From Cyclostephanos tholiformis (taxonomy: Eukaryota; Bacillariophyta; Thalassiosirophyceae; Thalassiosirales; Thalassiosiraceae): 11,937 bases of DNA. Under the pieces are notes generated by a model that saw nothing but the letters and a program-made list of their open reading frames with translations, was not told the DNA's origin and did no database searches. Location: NCBI GenBank assembly GCA_036939975.1, contig JALLPB010002016.1:1-11937 (forward strand), in the 5' to 3' direction. Positions 8,593 through 11,937 of this stretch are shown here, piece after piece (position 1 is the first letter of the stretch; each line of letters opens with the position of its first letter). The translations under genes and the position numbers were made by a program.

Positions 8593-9027
8593 TCAGGGGA
8601 CGACTTTCTTTGAAGAACGTGGTTCCTCGTGGAGTGTTGTTACGTCCATAGAAACATGTCCTGCGTGAAAGTGGAAAGTTGTATCGAACGAGTCAAGCTT
8701 ATATACCGAGGCGTGTTTTCAGAACTACCATAGTATAAGTAGCAACTTACCACGCTTGGTCCTCAAAGACTGAATCTCCAGCTTTAGCAGCTCAATCTCC
8801 TGCTTTTGTTGATTCGCGACTGCTAATAACTTTGCCTTCTCCGGGGTCGTATTCATCGTGCGCGAGGCATTTATTGCTTTCTTTTCGTTGAAGGATGTGG
8901 CATCTTTGAGCAGTGCTAAATGTCGCTCTTTCAGCGAGGCGATTTCTTTCAAGAGCTCGGTGTTATCCTGAGTGATGGACAGCAGTTTGTTCTTCAATGC
9001 AAGGTGTTCTTTTTTCTTGGCATCCAT
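8593..9027 (-). CDS. Small coiled-coil protein, 2 exons
   Basis: Exons 9027-8751 and 8660-8593 (minus) join to 345 nt, 114 residues. The intron (8661-8750, 90 nt) has the consensus donor GTAAGT and acceptor TTTCACGCAG. The protein starts MDAKKKEHLALKNKLL and is charged and Leu-rich with heptad-like spacing at about 5-50 and 62-92 (for example EIELLKLEIQSLRTKRG), so it should form an alpha-helical coiled coil. The last 20 residues, from exon 2, are polar and end KKVVP. There is no signal peptide or membrane segment. I do not recognise the family; short coiled-coil proteins like this are common in cilia and scaffolds, but nothing here proves either. Its stop faces the membrane-protein gene's stop, and its start faces away from SAR1, 163 bp apart. 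If the intron were retained, the frame would stop at 8725. Confidence 0.65.
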
Positions 9028-9190
9028 GTTGCTTTTCAATGGGGGGTTGATGTTTACAAAAAGAAAGGAGAGGAAAGTGTGTGCTCTGTTGTGTTTACTC
9101 AAAAACTTTCAAAACTATTTATTTTTTCCTGGGACAATTCGACCTACCCCGTCATCCCGATTGTTTCTTTTCACTGAAAAATGAAATAAG
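9028..9190. promoter_or_regulatory. SAR1: Short divergent promoter region, coiled-coil gene and SAR1
   Basis: Only 163 bp separate the two start codons, so both promoters and 5' leaders are compressed here. The region is AT-rich toward SAR1 (TATTTATTTTTTCC at about 9115-9128). No defined factor site can be named. Confidence 0.5.
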
Positions 9191-9852
9191 ATGTCTTTTG
9201 TTTGGGATTGGTTTTACAGCGTTCTATTATCACTAGGTGAGATACATACGTAGCATCCATTTTGCAGAGTTTCATTTGGACGACTCACATTGTACAACTT
9301 TCGAGATCAGGTTTTTACCACAAAGATGCCAAGATATTATTCCTCGGCTTGGACAATGCCGGAAAGACGACGCTACTTCGAATGCTAAAAGACGATAGAG
9401 CTGTGTCGCCAGAGCCAACGATACACCCGAATATCGATGAACTCTACGTCGGGCGTTTGAAACTTCGAGCATTTGATTTGGGTGGTCATGAAACGGCTCG
9501 TAGGCTCTGGGGAGACTACACAACGACAGTGGATGCCGTGGTCTTCGTGGTGGATACCACAGATAGACAGAGGTTTCCTGAAGCGAAACGCGAACTAGAT
9601 AGCTTGCTTTCCATTGATGAGCTTCGCGGCATTCCTTTCCTTGTACTTGGGAATAAGATCGATATGCCGACTGCTTCATCGGAAGAAGAGCTCAAGTTTG
9701 CTCTTGGGCTGATGGATACCTATGGGAAGGATGTTAAGGAACCGTACAATGATTGCCAGGTTGGATGTCCAATTGAGGTATTCATGTGCTCTGTTGTTCG
9801 ACGAATGGGATACAAAGACGCTTTTCAATGGCTCTCTCAAATCCTCTCATAA
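9191..9852 (+). CDS. SAR1: SAR1 small GTPase (COPII coat assembly), 2 exons
   Basis: Exons 9191-9236 and 9311-9852 join to 588 nt, 195 residues, the usual SAR1 length. The 74-nt intron (GTGAGA..ATCAG) splits Gly16. SAR1, when GTP-bound, inserts its N-terminal helix into the endoplasmic reticulum membrane and recruits Sec23/24 to start COPII vesicles. Visible: the SAR1-type N-terminus [17 protein letters not shown]-loop GLDNAGKT 28-35; switch I Thr52 in PTIHP; DLGGH 71-75 with the catalytic-type His75; NKID 130-133; and the SAR1 hallmark [14 protein letters not shown] at 170-183. Like other SAR1 proteins it lacks the N-terminal myristoylation Gly of ARFs. Nothing is missing. It ends 31 bp before the convergent coiled-coil gene's stop. 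Confidence 0.97.
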
Positions 9853-9883
9853 CAGGATCAGAGCACAGGGATTATTTAGACTA

Positions 9884-11706
9884 TTAGCGGGTTTTCTGCT
9901 TTTTCGAGTTCTCTCTTTTGAACATAGAAGTAACCAGAGACAGGAGAAAAGATATGATGGCCATGACAAACGGCAGGAGAAAAGAGTGCCAAAAAACCAA
10001 TAAACTAGATGAAACTGACAATGGCGAGCTGATTTCTGTGCCATTTGATGTCAAGCCGATATCATGTGTGTCATTCACGATGTTCTGGCTCTCTTCTACA
10101 GCCGCCCTTAAACTTCCCTTCGTTTTCTTTTTCTTTTTTTTCTTGGCCTGGGATCCTTTGTCTAGGGCAATTTTTTCGACTGTCTTTTCCACCATTTCTG
10201 TTACCAAGATGTTGGATGCCCCGGGATGTTGTTTCTTTGTCGCGTCGAGAGATCGCACTTCCATCGCACTGTTGACAAATTCTTCGACACATTCTTCTTC
10301 GTCGCTTGAGCTATCCAACATCATTGCAGTGAACACTGCTCCACCCTTACCCTTGAGCTTGCTCTTGCTAGAGGATGCCCCCCATGAACTTTTCGGTTTT
10401 TCACCTGGCAGTATCCATTTATTCACTGTATTGGAGCTCCCGTTGCTACTTTCCTTGTCAGCTGATCTGATAAGTAACTTTCCACCGCTCTGCTTCGAAC
10501 TGAATCTCTTTCGACTCTTTTCAAGACGCTTTTGGAATACCTCATCCTCTTCGAACCAGCCCCGGCTGCCCTCTTCTAGCTCACTTATCTCCTCCAGCAA
10601 TTCATCCTTGGCTCCCAATGCTCGTGTCTCATCCAGCGTCAGCAATCGACCCCTGGATGAATCTTCCAATGCCAGAAGAGGCAACAACTTCTTTCGCAGT
10701 GCTGATATTTTCGACTCGTATCTCAAAGGTGGCGGATATGACGTTGTATGCATCGACAGCACCTCATCGCTCAATGTTTGCAGCTGAATCTTCCTCGCCA
10801 ATGCCTTCTTCAACTTCTCTGCCACCAATGCGGAACTTGTTTCGGCCATCAACGTTTTAATTCTCTTCTCATTCATTGCCACCAACACGCGCCTTTCGTC
10901 CACTGTGATTTTCCCCTCCTCCACAAGTCTGTTTGCCTCCTGCTGAGCGTACGCATATTTCTCTTTCAGATCATTTGATTCGTCATAGAAAGACTGCTCG
11001 CCAGCATCCAACGGTTGTCCCACCATCATCTTGCTCTCGATGGACTGTTCCAGTTGCAGCAAACCCTCAAGGCAGCGCAAACATGCCTTCTTCTCTGAAT
11101 AGGTGGGGCAATAGGCAGAGAGGAGATTTTGGAACGTTGGCATTCTACACACGGCCATTTTGTACCCGGGAGAATTGGTCGGGATGAGTGGTTCGTAATC
11201 CTCCCCTCGCTTGATTTTGCTGTTCTCGTCCTTCCCTGCGCCACGAATAGGCGCCAGGCGAGGAAAGACAACAACAGTGAACAAATTCTTACCCGTGTCG
11301 TGCTGGGTTTTGTAGCAGCCACCACATTCATTCACGCAGCTCGCGCCTCTATCCTCGATGTAATCCAACTGTTTCAACATCGATGTGACTGTGAGCATCG
11401 CCTTGTCGTCGTATCTCTGTCGCGATAATTTCCCCGCCCCGACCACAAAAGTGATGCGAATCATCTGATCAAGATGGAACGGTTCGGAGAACGCATCGTT
11501 TAATGCGGATCGGATGAATGCGGCCTTTGGTATTCGGGTAAGGCAATTGAGGGGAAATCGGGATAGGGATGGATTATGTCAAAGACACCCACATTTTATG
11601 AGTGACAAATAATATTTATACGACATTGACTTACATCATGGCCAGCCAAATCAAAGGATGCACTTTCAACAGAAGCCCGAATCGAGGATGCGAGTCCACT
11701 GACCAT
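9884..11706 (-). CDS. Large coiled-coil protein with C-terminal membrane anchor, 2+ exons
   Basis: Exons 11706-11635 and 11524-9884 (minus) join to 1713 nt, 570 residues. The 110-nt intron (11525-11634) starts with the consensus donor GTAAGT and ends ACCAAAG; a second in-frame acceptor just before 11464 would drop 20 residues. The N-terminal part (about 18-115: FDLAGHD, FVVGAGK, EDRGASC, HDTGKNL) is compact and Cys-containing and looks like a conserved domain that I associate with unnamed diatom proteins. The middle (about 160-330) is highly charged and helical, likely coiled coil. Then comes a Ser/Lys-rich region with an acidic DSSSDEEE and a run of eight lysines. Residues 531-559 are a hydrophobic segment followed by 11 mostly basic residues, the layout of a tail-anchored protein. 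Function unknown. The frame stays open for 40 codons upstream of ATG 11704-11706 to a TAG at 11827-11829, with no other ATG, so an extra upstream exon is possible. Confidence 0.75.
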
Positions 11707-11937
11707 GATACGTCTCCCCAGGCTGGTGGTGTTGATTTCTGCTGAGCCAAGTTTGTTTCCGGCTTGATTGCGTTGCAAAGAATTCCACGATGGTTTTTTT
11801 TTATGGTGTTGGTGTCGAACTGGTAGCTAAGTATTTATGTACAATACGGGTTATGTACAAAATGCAACCAAAGTAGTATTTACAAAAATTTTACTCTAGC
11901 TTCTACTAGATAAAATACGTATACTATGTGTACGTAC
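11707..11937. other. Upstream region of the tail-anchored coiled-coil gene
   Basis: The first 120 bases are an open minus-strand frame continuous with the coding sequence (reading PSWNSLQRNQAGNKLG among others), followed by AT-rich DNA. CAG and TAG acceptor-like sites on the minus strand near 11815-11830 could join an exon beyond the window. If not, this is promoter and 5' leader. Confidence 0.45.

Noticed and set aside
9237..9310. An unspliced SAR1 start at 9262 (MQSFIWTTH...)
   Set aside because: These residues are intronic; splicing 9236 to 9311 restores the canonical SAR1 N-terminus.
11707..11778. Start of the tail-anchored gene at 11778
   Set aside because: That codon is TTG. The first in-frame ATG is 11704-11706; coding upstream would need another exon.

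Overview
This is nuclear DNA of a eukaryote. Five genes can be read, and all five need short spliceosomal introns (74-296 nt, GT..AG) to give complete proteins. The gene types suggest a protist, most likely a stramenopile alga such as a diatom or a relative: a SAR1 GTPase with a phase-1 intron near its start, a bacterial-type 2,4-dienoyl-CoA reductase with a mitochondrial-like leader, and two proteins that resemble unnamed families I associate with diatoms and related protists. That assignment rests on family resemblance remembered without a search, so it is tentative. One N and very long homopolymers indicate a draft assembly.

Layout. Positions 1-3360 are AT-rich, hold no convincing gene, and carry several repeat types: a cluster of short GGGGAT/CCCCAT elements, a perfect 20-bp tandem of a near-palindrome, direct and inverted repeats, and a diverged tandem duplication. 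From 3361 to at least 11706 the DNA is packed with genes. A 7-exon fadH-like gene (3361-6762, minus) diverges from a 4-exon gene for a predicted membrane protein with an EF-hand-like loop (7237-8550, plus). That gene converges on a 2-exon gene for a small coiled-coil protein (8593-9027, minus), leaving 42 bp. The small gene diverges from SAR1 (9191-9852, plus), and SAR1 converges on a gene for a large coiled-coil protein with a C-terminal membrane anchor (9884-11706, minus), leaving 31 bp. Strands therefore alternate: two divergent promoter regions (474 bp and 163 bp) and two tail-to-tail pairs whose transcripts must nearly or actually overlap.

How they work together. The genes do not form one pathway. 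FadH-like reductase removes double bonds during oxidation of unsaturated fatty acids. SAR1 starts COPII vesicle formation at the endoplasmic reticulum. Two of the others look membrane-associated by sequence but have no function I can name.

The most notable signal is in the fadH-like gene: a 15-nt microexon at 4501-4515 that restores the conserved Gly-Gln-Phe-Asn-Met segment of the FAD region, and an 87-nt stop-free intron that lies exactly between the second and third iron-sulfur cysteines.
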